A stretch of DNA of 64,000 bases from Eutreptiella sp. 'Long Island Sound 2002' (lineage: Eukaryota > Euglenozoa > Euglenophyceae > Eutreptiales > Eutreptiaceae). The position numbers and the translations under genes are program-made. Below the pieces are notes generated by a model. The model was not told the origin of the DNA, searched no databases, and worked only from the letters and a program-made list of their open reading frames with translations. The DNA is taken from assembly GCA_964036045.1 (NCBI GenBank), contig OZ038397.1, forward strand, positions 28,236,263-28,300,262, given 5' to 3'. How positions within the stretch are numbered: the stretch's first letter is position 1; every line of letters starts with the position of its first letter. This document shows positions 11,816-24,330 of this stretch, in pieces.

Positions 11816-14800
11816 CAACAGAGCTTCATCGCCATCGGCTCCCGCTGGGTCCATGGCAGCTTCCCCGCCAGGCCCCTCGCCAACGTAGTTGACGTCGCGG
11901 TCGCCGGGCCTCAACCCGCGGGTGTGGTGGAGGTTCCGGTACTCCTTGAGTACTTCCTCTCCAACCCACCCCAGGATCTCGTCGCAGCTCATCCGCGCCG
12001 GGATGGCCTGCAGACGGATGGTCTGGCCGCTCACGTCACACTCAACAAGGCGCCACATCGCGGTCTTCTCGCGATCGCCCGAGACGGTGATGGGGAGAGC
12101 GTTCCGCAGGGAGTGCCGTTTGACATCCCGGGCCACGTTCTTCTTCGTCCAAGCCACCGCTTTCGTATAATACTCTTTGGGGAGCATCATCTTGACCGTG
12201 TGGCTGGACTTGGCCCTCTTGGCTTCCTCCTTGGTGACCCTCTTGATCCATGCTTCCGGCAGCATGGAGAGCAGGCGAGCCTCCTCGTCACCCTCGTTCC
12301 AGTCCTCCACGTTGCGGCGGAAGAGGGTGTATTGCCCTCGGAAGTCTCGCCAGTCCCGTAGGCGGATCCCCCGTCCATCATGCTGAAGCTTGATGGACTT
12401 CCACCGCTTGGCAGCCACCTGCGGAGCGTCCACCCGCTCCTGCTCGTTGAGCCACTTCTTGGCTTCCTTGAGGGTCTTGATTTTCCCCTTCTTGGTCGCC
12501 ACGAAGTATAGCTCTTGGAGCACTTCCGGCAGGCGGTACCTGAACCGTCTGAAGACATATTTCTCCGCATCTGCGGGATCCATGTCCTCAGTGACGGTCA
12601 CTCCCCAACCGTCCAGCTTCTCCAAGAAGCGGTCGAGGTTGAGGGGGTTGCCATCGTACACGGGGGGCTTGATGTCCTTCAGGTCTTCCCACACGGCGGC
12701 ATCCGCGGCCTTAGAGACTATGAACGCCGGCCGCGAGGTCGACCGAGGTTTCCATCGGCCTCTCCCATCGACTCCCACGGCTGCCACTTCCATCTCCTCC
12801 CCGGTATCCGCGTGGCCACGCCGTGGTTCCTCCATGTACGCTGAACCTAGATGTTCACGCCGTACTCCTTCCATGTATGCCTCCTCATCCCGGCGCCGGC
12901 GGCTGCGTTCAGCGGCCTCCCGTCGTCCACCACGCGGTGGGGAAATGTTGAACTCCTCCAGGTCCAGGTCCAGGTACTCACCTCCGCCGACATCCCACTC
13001 CACGTCTCCTCTGGGGACCTCATCCCTGAGTCCACCATAACGTCCACCAGCCATCGGGATTGGCTCCGGGGCTGGTGCGGGGCGTCGGGGGCGTACCGGT
13101 GTCCGCGGTGGAGCACGGCGGTTGCGGTACTCCGCAGTGAGCCACTCATCACGCCACTCCCCACTGCCACTGCCGGGCGGCACGCGCTCGTTGCGGCGGC
13201 CCGCGCTGTGGTGAGAGGGGGCGCTGAGGAAGGGGGCACTGGCGCTGGGGCGACTCCTGGGGGCTCCGCCGGGGGCGTGGGGTCTGCCTGGACCTTGTCC
13301 GGGTCCCCAGCCGTCGTCCGACGAGCCAGACTCCAGGGGTGGGTGGTCGCTGCCGACGCTCCCACGGGCTTCCAGCGCGTCCAACCTCTGCTGCAGGCCG
13401 CTGATGACCTTGTTCAGCTGCCTGGTCTCGCCCCTGGCGATGTCCAACAGCTTCTGGGTGGTGGTGGCGACCTGGGCGCTCTTGACCATCTCGATCTTGG
13501 CCATGTCCAGCTCCCTCCGAGCGCGCGCGGCGACCCCGGCGACGCGAGTCATCTCGCCCTTGCCCGTGTCTACCTCGCGCTCGAGAGACTGGACCCTCCT
13601 GCGGAGGTAGACAATCCATCGCCGGGTGGCATCCGGGTCGCCGTCCCCTGGTGGGTCATCGGGGTCCCCAGGGGGTCCTCCAGGAGGGCCTCCGCCGGGT
13701 CCGCCCGGTCCAGGGGGTCCTCCCCCGCCCGGTGGTCCGCCTCCAGGGGGTCCACTTGGTTGGCATCCTCCAGGGGGTCCTGATGGTCCTCTGCCAGGGG
13801 GTCCCGGTGGGTCTCCACCGGGTCGCCTCGGTGGGTCCGAGGATGGGCACTTCTTCGTGATGTCGAAGTCCATGTCGTCATCCTCGTCCATGTCGCCCCA
13901 CCTGGGCGTCTCGGTCTCGGAAGACTCCGAGCTCCGGTAGGGAGGAGAGAGATCCTCATCCTCACCTTCCGGCTCCATGGGGACGTCTCCGCCTCCTCCG
14001 CCAGCCACTCCTCGGCGATGTCGGCGGCCTCGTTCATCCCCGTTGCTGGCGGTGAAGAAGGGGTCGCTGTTGTGCGGGTGTCCATCCGCTGGCCTCCGTG
14101 ACCTCTCGGGGGTCTTCCCCTTGCCCTTCCTCCGTCGATGGGCAGTGGGGCCACTGCTCCCACTGCTGCCTGTGTTGACCTCGTCCAGCGTCATCTTGGA
14201 GGAGGCGTCCCCTTCGAAAAGCTTTCGAAGGGTCTCCACTCGGGATCCTCCTGGGGGAGTCTCGCGGCGGAGCTTGGCCTCTGCCTCCTCCATTGCGGCG
14301 GCGGTGGCTGCGGCAGCTCGCCTTTCGGCCTCCTCCCGGGCACGAGCCGCCTCGGCTTCCCGGGTCTGCTGCAGCCGAGCCTTCTCCGCTTCCAACGCCG
14401 CCAACTCTGCCTCCGTCTTGGCCCTCTCCTCAGCGACCTTTCGTCGGGCGGCCTCGATGGCGTCCTTCTTGGCGGCGTCCGCCTGGGCCTTGGCCGTTGC
14501 TTCGGCTTGGGCCCCTTCCTCCGCCTCCTTCTTTGCCCTCTCTTGGGCAAGCGCCTCTTCCAGCGCCTTCACCTCGGCCTCCTTGCAGGCAATGGCCTCC
14601 TGCGTCAGGCGGGCTTCCTCGTCGGCTGCCGCCACCTCACCCCTGATCCGGGCAGCCACTGCCTCATGGGCGGCCGCAGCGGTAAGACCGGCCGCGATGG
14701 CAGCCACGGTCGAGGCGTGGTAGTCCATGCCTCTGCCCCACTGGGTGGCCTCCTCATGGGCGATGCCGACGGCGCCCTCCACGGCAGCATTCTGCTGCGT

Positions 14801-15484
14801 GGCCCGTTGCCGGGCAACCCGAAGGTTGCAGGGCACCCCACAGGCGCGCTCGCAGGCGCGCGCCACATCCCTTTGGTGAAGAGCGACGCTGCCGCTAGAG
14901 CTGGCCTGGTCGGCCGGCATCCTCCCGCGGTGGGCCGACTCCACGTCGCTGCTGGGGCCTGACTTCCTCAGGAGCAGCGGACTGGGCTTGGTCTTGGCCT
15001 GCTTGGCGACTTCCAGGAAGTCACCAAGGGTGGTGTGGCCGGGGTGGTGACCGCCATTGGCCCGTTGGGGGCTGTGGGCTGGGGTTCCGCCCCTGGCGCC
15101 TTGGGCGCCTTCGGCGGCCAGGGACTCCTGGTACTCCTGCCACTTCCTGTCCCGCCTCCTGTCCCCGGCGGAACGCTTCTCCTTCCCAGGAGACGCGCTG
15201 CTGCTGCCCTGCAGCCTGCGCTCGTTCCCCAGCTCCGGGAACTTCTTCTCGATCATGTCCCACATGGAGACGTTGATCGAGGCGCCCGACGGGTATTCGT
15301 TGGGCTTCTCGTCCTCCTCAATCCCGTCGGGGCGCAGCCCTTCCCCGGGCCTGTCTGGGCGGGTCCAGACCCTCCAGCGCTTGCGGCGGAAGCGGTACGC
15401 ATACCCTTCCGCCCGCGGCCATTCCTCCACTGCCCGCAGGCGGTCCTCGTCCATGTCCTCACGGAGCTGGAAGCTCCCGGGCAT
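11816..15484 (-). pseudogene. E1 Gag, giant N-terminal part
   Basis: Starts at an ATG (15482-15484) about 456 bases inside the LTR edge, with no in-frame rival seen upstream. Over 1,200 residues lie before the frame break, far more than a usual Ty3/gypsy Gag. In order: a basic N-terminus; an Ala/Glu/Lys-rich predicted coiled coil at about 260-415; an acidic segment; a Pro/Gly tract of PPG-type repeats at about 546-615; a second coiled coil at about 625-705; Arg/Gly-rich linkers; then a capsid-like region at about 928-1115 (contexts PPVYDGNPLNLDRF and WRDFRGQY), the recognisable Gag core. The open frame formally continues to 11453, but its last ~120 codons appear to be the wrong register. The long extension could be element-specific or a captured host segment. 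Confidence 0.75.
13640..13845 (-). repeat. Pro/Gly-coding minisatellite within E1 gag
   Basis: GGGGTCC-type short repeats on the plus strand encode the Pro/Gly tract of Gag on the minus strand. The units are irregular and in frame, so length variation could occur without breaking the protein. Confidence 0.7.
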
Positions 15485-15940
15485 GCCGCCTTCGCACTGG
15501 GGATTGCTGTAGCGGTATTGCTGCCCCCACAGCTACCCACGCAGTAGGCGCGCCGCATGGGGGTGGGGCTGCGGCCAGGTCTTGCCCGCCTCGTCCCAGT
15601 TCACCATCGGTGCTCTCGATGGAGTGGTCCTGGGGTGGTTGTTGAGCTGGGTGATGTAGCACTGGACTGGGAGTGCGGCCGGTGCTGGTCGGCCGGTGGT
15701 TGTGGAAGTGGTTGCTGTAGCTGGGTGTGCGGCCTTGCTGGTCGGCCGAGGGAACTCCTTGATGACGGAGTTCCGGTCCCCGCACTTCCTTCACGGACTC
15801 GGCGCTGTTGCTGGGCGGCGCTGCGAGCCGCTGCGCTGCGCTGCGAGCTGCGAGCTGCGAGCTGCGGCGCCGCGCTGCTCGGGTTGATGGCCCCGAGTGG
15901 CACGCGAGGGATGGGTAACCCCGCGGCGGTGAAACGCTTT
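15485..15940 (-). other. E1 5' leader with a short tandem repeat
   Basis: Region between LTR1 (edge at 15941) and the Gag ATG. At about 15820-15872 it contains a CTGCGAG/CTGCG short tandem repeat. A primer-binding site should lie at its right end, but no TGG-starting match to a common tRNA 3' end is visible next to the LTR. Confidence 0.5.
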
Positions 15941-17055
15941 TGACGCGTTCCCGTGGGGGGCCTGGCCACGGGACGCTGCGGTGACACGCACAAGCAAGCA
16001 GGCAGGCAAAGCACTGCGCTCACAGGGGCATCAATTACGCTCGTGTCATGTGACAAAGCGTTTCAGGATCCTTGGCACTCTGAAACAAGGGAACAAAAGT
16101 ATGTACAGCAACACATCAGGATATGTACACATGGGGTTAAGACTGGACTGGGGTAAGGGCATCACAGGACAATAGACACTCAGTCCCAACTCGTATCCCA
16201 ATCCCAGGTCCGACCCTCTCAGTGGCTGGTGGGGGCGGGGGCTCAAACACAACCCATGCCCTGCTCAGTCCGGACCCTGAAACCCTGCCAATAGGGGGGG
16301 TGTCCCACCCAGCCACAGGTGAGTTCCTGGGAACCAAGAGGGCTCCAAGGTCAACAGACAGTGACTCCCTATGCTCCCTTAACGGCAGGTCCCAACTCCT
16401 CTCTGAGCCAGAGATATGGCCCCGCCATTATCCCCTAGGAGTTGGTAGCTGAAAATTGGCTGTTTCAGCCCACACTGAAAGTAGCTCAAAAATCTCCAAC
16501 ATTGACCCCTCCTCCGGACCCGCCAGAGGTAGGGACGAGGCAACAGACCCTATGCCCTTCGAGAACGAATCTTCTGGAGCACTCACCCAACCTGGTTCCC
16601 CCTGAGGTCCCGGCATCAGGGCACCACGGGTTCGTCAAGCGGGGTCATGATGCCAAAATCACCAAAATTGGCATCACTCTCACGCGTGGCTCGCCGGCCT
16701 GGGCAAGGCCAATGACTCACAGGGTAGGAGGCAGGACCTAGGACCCCCATCCGAGTGCACAACTTGAAATTAGGTCCGGGATCCTCATGCGCATAGAGAT
16801 ACGGGGCCGCCAAATGACCACACGGGGGGGTGAAATTGGGGTCCCAAAAGGGGGTGATTTTGGCTACTCAAAATGAGCCAAAATTGGGGGGTGCTCCCAA
16901 TAGTATATCTCCACGCCGGCTAGGAGATCGGATCTGCCATTCCATACAAGATCCACCAGGAGTCCAACAGAGACTCCCATGCCCTTGGCTCTCAAAGATC
17001 TCCATGCTACTCGGCGTGATGACAATCCCAATTGGGTCCACAAATGCCAAAATGG
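15941..17055 (-). repeat. Right (5') LTR of E1, truncated
   Basis: Direct repeat of 1605-2722, with a few percent mismatch and small indels by eye. The shared block starts at TGACGCG and ends at 17055, where the sequence switches to LTR2 with GG shared by both sides. Because E1 is on the minus strand, the lost right side is the U3 (promoter) side. Confidence 0.8.
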
Positions 17056-19750
17056 GGTGGGAGACCACTTAGGCTTAACCTCCAAGGCCCACAAGCATGG
17101 AATGCCTGATTTATTTTGGTATGACCTCCATGAAGGAAGGTACCTCCGCTCAGTTGAGTGGTAGGGGTGAACTTCATGGGGGGGCTAGGGTCACAACCCT
17201 AGTTACTTTGAGAAAGTGTACTTTAGGCTACAAAAGAGAGATAAAAACACTTAAGTTTCTCTCAGCATCAACAAAGGGTTTTAAGGGGGGCTTAGCCTGG
17301 ATCAAGCCCTCCAAGAAAGACATGGCAGTGACTTTTTCTTACTCCCTCCTGGAGTACTAGTTGATCAAGCTAGTAGGACCAAGGAAAAAGGCTCAAATAT
17401 TCCCAAAATTACCTCAAAAAAATGCATTAAACTTACCAAAAACATTCTCATCACTTCATAGAAGCCTATCACACTGTAGGGACCCTTGAAAAACAGTGTA
17501 ATGTACCGTGAATGATGTCCCTTCGAAGGGGCATTCCTCAAAAGTCGCCGGCGTGAGGCGAAAACTTTTGGAAAAGAAAAAGTGTGGGGGCAGTGGGAAT
17601 TGAACCCAGGACTCCCTGTCCAGAGCAACTGTCTGTCCACTAGGGTACAGTCGAACGCTCTAATGCGGACGGTTATCGCCGTATAAACAACGTTTTAGTA
17701 AACGTCCTGACCAAGGGCCAGGGCGGAGCAATACTCCCAATGGAGGACACAAACCCCCAGGAGCTGAAAAAAATAGAAAGTGGAACCAGCAGGGAGTGAT
17801 TCCTGCGGTTCTGCGGAAGGGGTTGCGATTTAGCAAGTGAAATCGTTGAAAATCGACGAAACCACGCGGGAAATCGTCCGTTTTACACATAACTTAAAGT
17901 CGCAGACAAGCGCAAACGAAGCGGACGCCAAGAAAAGGGTTGCGCAAGCGAAAACGGCTTTTGGAAAAGAAGGTATGAGCCGTAGTTTTTAAAGTTTTAA
18001 AGAAAATTTTTGCACAGTTGCATCAAAAATTTTTATAAACTTCAGAGTAAAGAATTCAAAATCAGCCCAGACCACAGAGCAGTTCAACAACCCGTCTCTC
18101 AGGTATGTCTGTGTCACTTCACACTCACGCATTGCGTTCGTGTTGGTTGTTCCGTCAAAACGTTAGGGTTGTCAACGCTGTGCTCGTTGGGGGGTCGGGT
18201 GTTCATCTCTCGTGCTCTGCACAGGCGAAAGCAGGAATGAAAGGTATGTGATGCGAATGGAGCGTGCAGCGCGCACGTAGGGTTAGAATATGCGCTGTGC
18301 TCGCGATGCATGTGCCTAATCTAGGCATCCACACGCTGTATCGCTTCACCTGTATCCCTAATCCACCCTTGTTTCCTTCTTCACAGGTAAGCGTTTGTAC
18401 GTGTGCGGCCGTAGCGTTCAAGTTGAGTTGCTTAAAACGCTTAGGTTTGTTTTGTGTTCGTTTCAATGCGGCATTCGCACAATGCATGGTGAGTAAGGTA
18501 GGTTAGCCCAGGAGGAGCTCACCTCCTGGTTGAGTCTGTGGTTACGCCTCCCTTCCCTGCGTGCACATGATGCATTAAAGGGTAGGCCACGCGAATTGCG
18601 CACGGTAAACCTTGTTTAGGTTACCCAGAGGCTCCTCGGTACGTTCTTTAAGAGAATCCGAGTAGTTTCTTAAAGCTTGCTTGCCTGACAGGGGTAGCTG
18701 CATCTGCAGCGTGTTTGCGAACAGCGTATTATAGGTCACACTGAGAAGGGTATAATACCTGGGGTGTGGCTTGGTTCCACAGTCGCAAACGCCCCTTCAT
18801 CTGCCTCTTTTGTACAGGTGGGAGAGGTTAGGGTGATTGGTGCACGCAGCAGCTGCCTTCGGCGGCTACCATTTTTCTGCCCCAGCAAAACAGGGGCGCA
18901 GATCACAAATCAAATCACTGTGCCTCAGCCAGGACTGACGAGGACAGTTCGACTTCAACGACATCTGCGCTGTGCACGCAACGAGTGCACCCCTTCCCTC
19001 CAAGCCCTAGCAGGGGAAACGCGTTGTGGCGTCCCCTGTTAGGCCACAGCTGCTTAGGAGCGCTGTGTTCTCTCGTCCTTTTCACAGGAGGGTCGTTAGG
19101 ACCCATGAGAACTTCACCTCCGCAACGCCAAGTAGAGTGTGCGTGTAGGAGTGGTAGTCCTGAGTGGGGGCTACAGCCAGTTGCCCAGTGCTCGCCCACC
19201 AGGATGGTGCCACTGTAGGGTGTGTAGCACCTGTAGGGGGCGTTTCACTGTCCCACCCTTTTCCTGCAATTTTAGCTGGGCTGGTGGGCTGTGACAGTGG
19301 TTAGGTTAGTGTTTTTGGCCACATAGCAAACAGGCGTTTTGCATGCCTTCATAGCTTTTGGCCACCCCTCCCTGTAGTAGACAGATAGGTAGGGAAAACA
19401 ATACCTGGACTAACACTCTGGGTATTTCCCAAGGTTTTGCGCCAGCACAGAAATTGGGCGCATAGGGGAGGGGAGACCCGGGGCGTACCCCGTGGCATCA
19501 ATAAGCCAACCCTCCAGGTTTAGCAAGGGCGCAGACTTGGGTATAATTAGGACACCACTTCTGCGGCTTGCTCTCAGGACCTTAGGACTAGCACACTCAC
19601 ACATACGTTATGGCAGGTAAGGGTAAGGTAAACCCTGTAAGAAAGGGTAGAACCCCATGGGTCTGGACCAGTCAGGGGTCCTAACTGTGGGCTCGCTTGT
19701 CCCCAAGGAGGGAAGACACACCTTGCCTCATAACACCTTGCTTGTCATTC
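17054..19750 (-). repeat. Left (3') LTR2 of element 2, left end lost
   Basis: Matches the LTR2 sequence from base 160 of the window's left copy onward and continues past the point where that copy is interrupted by E1. The end is placed at 19750, where TTGTCA is followed by TTCCCCCC, the complement of a polypurine tract (AGGGGGGAA) before a TG start on the minus strand. Full LTR2 would then be about 3 kb. It differs from the left copy by an extra ~257 bases near 18060-18400. No gene is recognised inside. Confidence 0.55.
17590..17655 (-). other. tRNA-like module (A-box/B-box) inside LTR2, second copy
   Basis: Counterpart of 690-756. On the minus strand it reads TAGTGGACAG and, 36 bases on, GGTTCAATTCC, a perfect B-box. 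The spacing is shorter than in a normal tRNA, and the acceptor and anticodon stems fail. Retention in both copies despite divergence around it is notable. Confidence 0.35.
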
Positions 19751-19758
19751 CCCCCTGG
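19751..19758 (-). other. Candidate polypurine tract of E2
   Basis: The minus strand reads GGGGGGAA immediately before TGACAAGC, the proposed start of the 3' LTR2. The position, about 200 bases past the Pol stop, is typical. Confidence 0.4.
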
Positions 19759-19951
19759 TGTAGAAAGCCACCGTTCTTCGTTGGCTCACCAAGGTCATTA
19801 CATTAGGGCAGTACCCATGCAACACATGGTCAACAAGGCAAACACTCGCTGGGTGGCTGCAATTTTGATAAGCGGCCACCTGGCTCACGCTGGAAACCAT
19901 AGGCATGGGTCTGCAGGGCACAGACAGGGTCAGTAGACTGACACAGGGTAA

Positions 19952-22900
19952 TTAGTTTCGCTTCTTACGCTGGGACATAGTCTCAGCACGGGTTAGGAGC
20001 TGCCCCTCGTTGTTCTCAACGAGGTAAGTGCGGAAGATGGGGTTGATACTCCCATCTGGTTGTATGAAGGCTGACATAGGTTCCCAGGTCGCCTCTGACA
20101 ACCCATAGCCATCCCACAGGGTAAGGAATTTCCAGCCCTGTTTATACTCGTGGCGAGCAATACCTGCAACCACGTAGTAACCATCGACTGCCATCTCATC
20201 GGCAGTCATCTCTTCGAGTTCGTCTGCCTCCTCTGGACTGGCAGCGTTCTCTAGGTCTATACGTTCAATCTCACTGTCGCTGAGGCGCCACTCATCCCAA
20301 GACAAGTCGTCAGGGGAGTGATAGTGCCTCAACTGCTTAGGAGCACATAGCAGTTCACCACCTAGACGTGGACTCCACCTGACATGGATCCTGGATCCAT
20401 CTATCCTGATGATACGATAGGGTCCAAAGTAAGGGTCCTGTAGGCAGTTACGTGGCCAGGAGGGTAGGCGTGAATGGTGTACCAAAACAAGGTCACCAAC
20501 CTTGAAGCTGGCAGGTCGCCGTAGGCGGTTCCGTCGGCTCTGCCCACGGTCACGAATGTGCCTCAGGTCAGTACCAGCCTGGTTAGCCAGAGACTGCTTG
20601 TGTTCTAGCCAATCTCCCACAGGGCTCTTGAAGTCCTTAGGAAAGGGGGTTTTGAAGAACCAAGCAGGTCGTCCTCCATGGAACAGTTCGTGGGGGGTGA
20701 AACCCGTAGAAGAGCTCCGCTGTGAGTTCATGGACAGAACTGCCCAGGGCACTAGGCGTACCCAGTCCTTGGTGCGCTCCTGTTTCATCAGGATTCTTAA
20801 GTTTTGCTCCACCACACGGTTCTGTCTCTCACAGAGAGGGTTAGACGTGTGAGTGTAGGGCACACCTGTGGTTACCTCCACGTTGAGGGCATTTAGCACT
20901 CGTTTGTACCACCCAGTGTCACTGCGGATGCGTACATCTTCATCAGAGTGCACCTGTTTAGGTGCTCCATAGGGTTCGAACCATTGTTCGACCAACATTT
21001 TTACAGTCTGCTCACCTGTGATTTTCTTACTGCAAGGGAACACACGGGTGAAGCGAGATAGACCACAGGTGACCACGAGGCAACTATCATAGCCGCCAAA
21101 GCGTGGTAAGCCGTGGATGTAATCCACGTAGAGAAGAGAGTTAGCACAATAGGGTATGGGTAAGCTGGAGATCAGACCCCTATCCCTACCGTCACTTTGC
21201 TTGCTGGCATGACAGCCACAAGCATCCACAATGGTCTGCATACGCGACCTCAGTTCAGTCAGGGTTAGACTAGAGTAGAAACACTCACGGAAGAAGTCCA
21301 CTGAGCGATTAGCGCCAGTGTGACCAGAACTGAGATGGGACCACTGTAGGCACCCATCCAGTCGTGCCTCAGGCACCACAATTCGGTCCTCGTAGAAGAG
21401 GTACTGATTGTTTTTATACCACTGGTGCCCGTCAATGACACGGGGTTCGAGACCAGTGTTGAGGGTTTGGAGAATTTCTTCATACTCTGACTGATAGTCG
21501 GTTAGACTCCAACCCTCCAGGATTCCAGCAGTGCGCATGGACAGGTCAAGCTGGACATCCATACGCTGGAAAGCCTCTTTGGCGAGTGCCTCAGAGCTCT
21601 CACCAATAAGCGCATCGAAGTTGTTGCGCGATATATAGTCAGACAGTTCATTCTTAATCCCGGGGATATGATGCACTGTCAGCCTGAACTGGCTCAGGTA
21701 AGTCCACCACCGTTTTAGCTTCGCTTTTTCTGGTGGTGGGCCCTTCTGAAAAGACTTCACACGCTCCTGGTCACACAGCCAGACAATAGGGTTAGACCCC
21801 AGGAGTCGGGATTGTGAAGATAGCACCAACATACCGGCCAGGAGTTCCTGGTCATAGGTGCTGTAGTTGGAACGCGCTTGGTTCCACTTCCAATTCCAGT
21901 GTCCCAGTGGCACCAGTCGCCACTCACTGGTAGGATAGTCATGTTTCAACGAACCATCACGGTTCAGTCCAGTAGTACGATAATGGCAGTGGGTTAGCTC
22001 AGCGGGGTTGAGCTCCTGCCATTGGTAGATCGTACCTCCCCCCCCTACATCACTGGCATCAGTGATCAGGACTATCTCGCCCTCAGGGCGGGGAACTCCC
22101 AGGCAGTTGGAGGAGGCAATCTTCTTCTTCAACTCCCGGAAACACTCTTCCTCTCTGAAGGTCCACCTCCAGGGAGTAGTTTTCCTGATTAGGTCAGTGA
22201 GGGGTGCAGAGGAGTAAGTAAAATTGTGGATGTGACGCCGATAGAAATTACAGGCGCCCACAAAACTCCTCACATCGTGTAGACCCTTCTTAGGGTCATC
22301 GCGAATCTGCATGTCCTGTAGGGGCTGCATCTTAGACGCGGCTGGTTTCCACCAGCCATACCCCACGTCGAAACCCAAATACTCCATCTCCTCTTTCATA
22401 AACTCGCATTTTTCGAGTTTGATTCGGAGATGGTTTTCTTGACAGACAGTGAAGAATTCACGGAGGAGAAGGACATCGTCCTCTTTGGTATTAGTACCCA
22501 AACTCACGTCGTCGATGTGAGCCTCCATTTCTGCACCCCGAGAAATCAACTCTTGTACTAGAGGCCTGCGCCTCAGTATGTGCAAAATTTTGTTCATAGG
22601 CTCCTGGAAGAGCGCTGGGGCGTTAGCCACCCCGAAAGGCATAACCTTCCAGTTGAAGACACGACCCTTAGGGGTTATAAAGGCAAGCAGCTCCTGAGCT
22701 GCGGCGGTTAGGTCAACCTGCCAGAAACCAGAGCGTTTGTCCATTTTGGTCTTATACCTGCATTTGGCAATACGCTCCAGGGTGTTTTCCATGTTAGGAA
22801 TACTCCCTGAGTGGTTCTGGGTTTTCTTGTTGACCTCACCATAGTCTACAACAAGACGTAGAGCAGTCGACCCTGGTTTAGCAACAAGGAAACAGGGGCT

Positions 22901-24330
22901 GCAGTGATGGGGATAGTCCCCATGTTTGTACTCTTCAACGAGGCCAGCATCAATGCAATCTTGGATCTGGCGCTCGATTTCTTCAACCTGTTCCCGTGGA
23001 GCGGGATAGGGACGACGCCTCACTCGCGTCTTTTCAAATTCTGGTTTCAATTTCAGGTCCATCTGGACCAGTTTTTTGCAAGATAGGGGAGGCGGCAAGG
23101 CGCCGAACACCTCCTCATAGGTTATAAGCAGTTTCTTCAGGCGGGGGTCAAGGTTAAGACTCTCGACTTTCTGAAGGAAATCCTCCTCAGCATGGAGGTT
23201 GCTTTTTCCATGTTCTTTCTTTTTATGCCGATCAGCAGTTTCGGCAGGTACAGTACCATCGTCCCATTCAGGGGGACATTGCTGCCCATAGTGTAGAGAG
23301 TACACTAGAGGTATCTCAGGATCAGGCAGCGTATAGGACTCATCGTCCTCCTCAGACCAGATGGAGTATTTCCAGGTCTGTCTGAGGTATTGCAGCCGCT
23401 CTTGGCGCTCAATACCTTCGGCCTTCAGGTACAGCAGCCGTCGGAGTTCTTGCGTGTCGTGCTCAGACAAGGGCATGTTATTAGCAGCAGGCCGTGCCAG
23501 AGCATCAGTACTCCGGGCCACGGGTTCACCTGTGTGCACAGGCTGCATGTGTAGCACTGGTTTCCCAACAGAGGAAGCGGGTTCAGAGGTTGACTCTAGA
23601 TCTACCTCCTCTAGCAACAGCTGGGCCAGGAAAGCACTATGTTTTAGGTCAACACAGCTGGGATCAACAGAGGGAATAGTGCTGGCGATCTCAGACAGTT
23701 GGTCGTCAGCATCCTCTTTTACAGCTGCAGGTTCCAGATAGTCATCAGGAGACTCACACCCTGTAAGTGTGGCAGATAGGTGCTCAGGAGATCGATTTTT
23801 GAGATCATAAAGGGTCAGGCCACGATTTTCGGCCATGACCTCTTTTAGTAGCACCTGGTCCAGGTCACACAGGGGTACAGGATTGAGAGATCCATCGATG
23901 ATGGACAGGAAACTGGCCCACTCAGGGGCCTGCATAGCTGTGTCTGAGTCCTCAGGCACATAGATGGGGCCGTCGTGGAGTTGCACTCTTCCCACGGTCA
24001 TTCGGTCAAGCATACGGCGCCAGTAAGCATGTTCACCAGAGCAACCCCAGTCAGGGGTGCACATAACAACCCTTCCTCCCTCATAAGCGATCTTGGTTAG
24101 AACCTTCGCGAGCAGGGAGAAGGGAGGGTTAGCATACGCTAGGCCCATTGCTTTCCAGAAGAATCGGAAAGCATTGTTCATTTGTTTCGAGCAGTACAAC
24201 TGCATGATGTGCTGTTGTTGGCTCGCAAACAATTCCACCTAGATCTCGTCCAGGTTTACCTGAAGGGCCGCCAGTCCATTTTCGAGAACATGACGGGCCA
24301 GTTGGTAGTTTTTCAGTACGATAGTTCGTC
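19952..24330 (-). pseudogene. E2 Pol: Dam-like - RT - RNase H - integrase - chromodomain
   Basis: Long open frame of about 1428 codons from 24238, extended upstream in the same frame to about 24330 through one UAG at 24239-24241. In order, counting from 24238: Dam-like domain (VELFAS then AYANPPF, NPPF at 37-40, 24119-24130); a spacer of about 250 residues without a recognised domain; RT at about 375-640 with an HIDD active-site variant at 574-577 (22508-22519); RNase H at about 715-880 (TDASD); integrase zinc region (H, H, then CGCHASK) and catalytic D, D, E in the contexts VDYIHG, HSDEDV and LCERQN; chromodomain at about 1350-1415 (YYVVAGIA to WEPMSAF). RT to chromodomain is intact over more than 1,000 codons. 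The in-frame UAG splits the methyltransferase-like domain, so this copy needs readthrough or is dead. Confidence 0.85.

Larger units (their letters stand above)
1605..17055 (-). mobile_element. Element 1 (E1): Ty3/gypsy chromodomain retrotransposon, degenerate
   Basis: Read right to left: truncated 5' LTR (15941-17055), leader, very large Gag, aspartic protease, Dam-like domain, RT, RNase H, integrase, chromodomain, 3' untranslated region, 3' LTR. The left edge interrupts an LTR2 sequence at GTATAA/TACC, since the other LTR2 copy reads straight through that point near 18752. The right-hand flank is not the continuation of the same LTR2 site, so the right end has been rearranged and no target duplication can be read. 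No convincing primer-binding site follows the LTR at 15940. The reading frame is broken by single-base shifts near 11815 and 7695 and by two in-frame UAG codons. Confidence 0.75.

Noticed and set aside
13640-13845. Host collagen-like gene
   Set aside because: The Pro/Gly tract lies in frame inside E1 Gag.
1605-17055. E1 as a simple insertion in one LTR2
   Set aside because: The right flank is LTR2 from base 160 and not the continuation from base 1605, so the site was rearranged or two LTR2 copies were joined.
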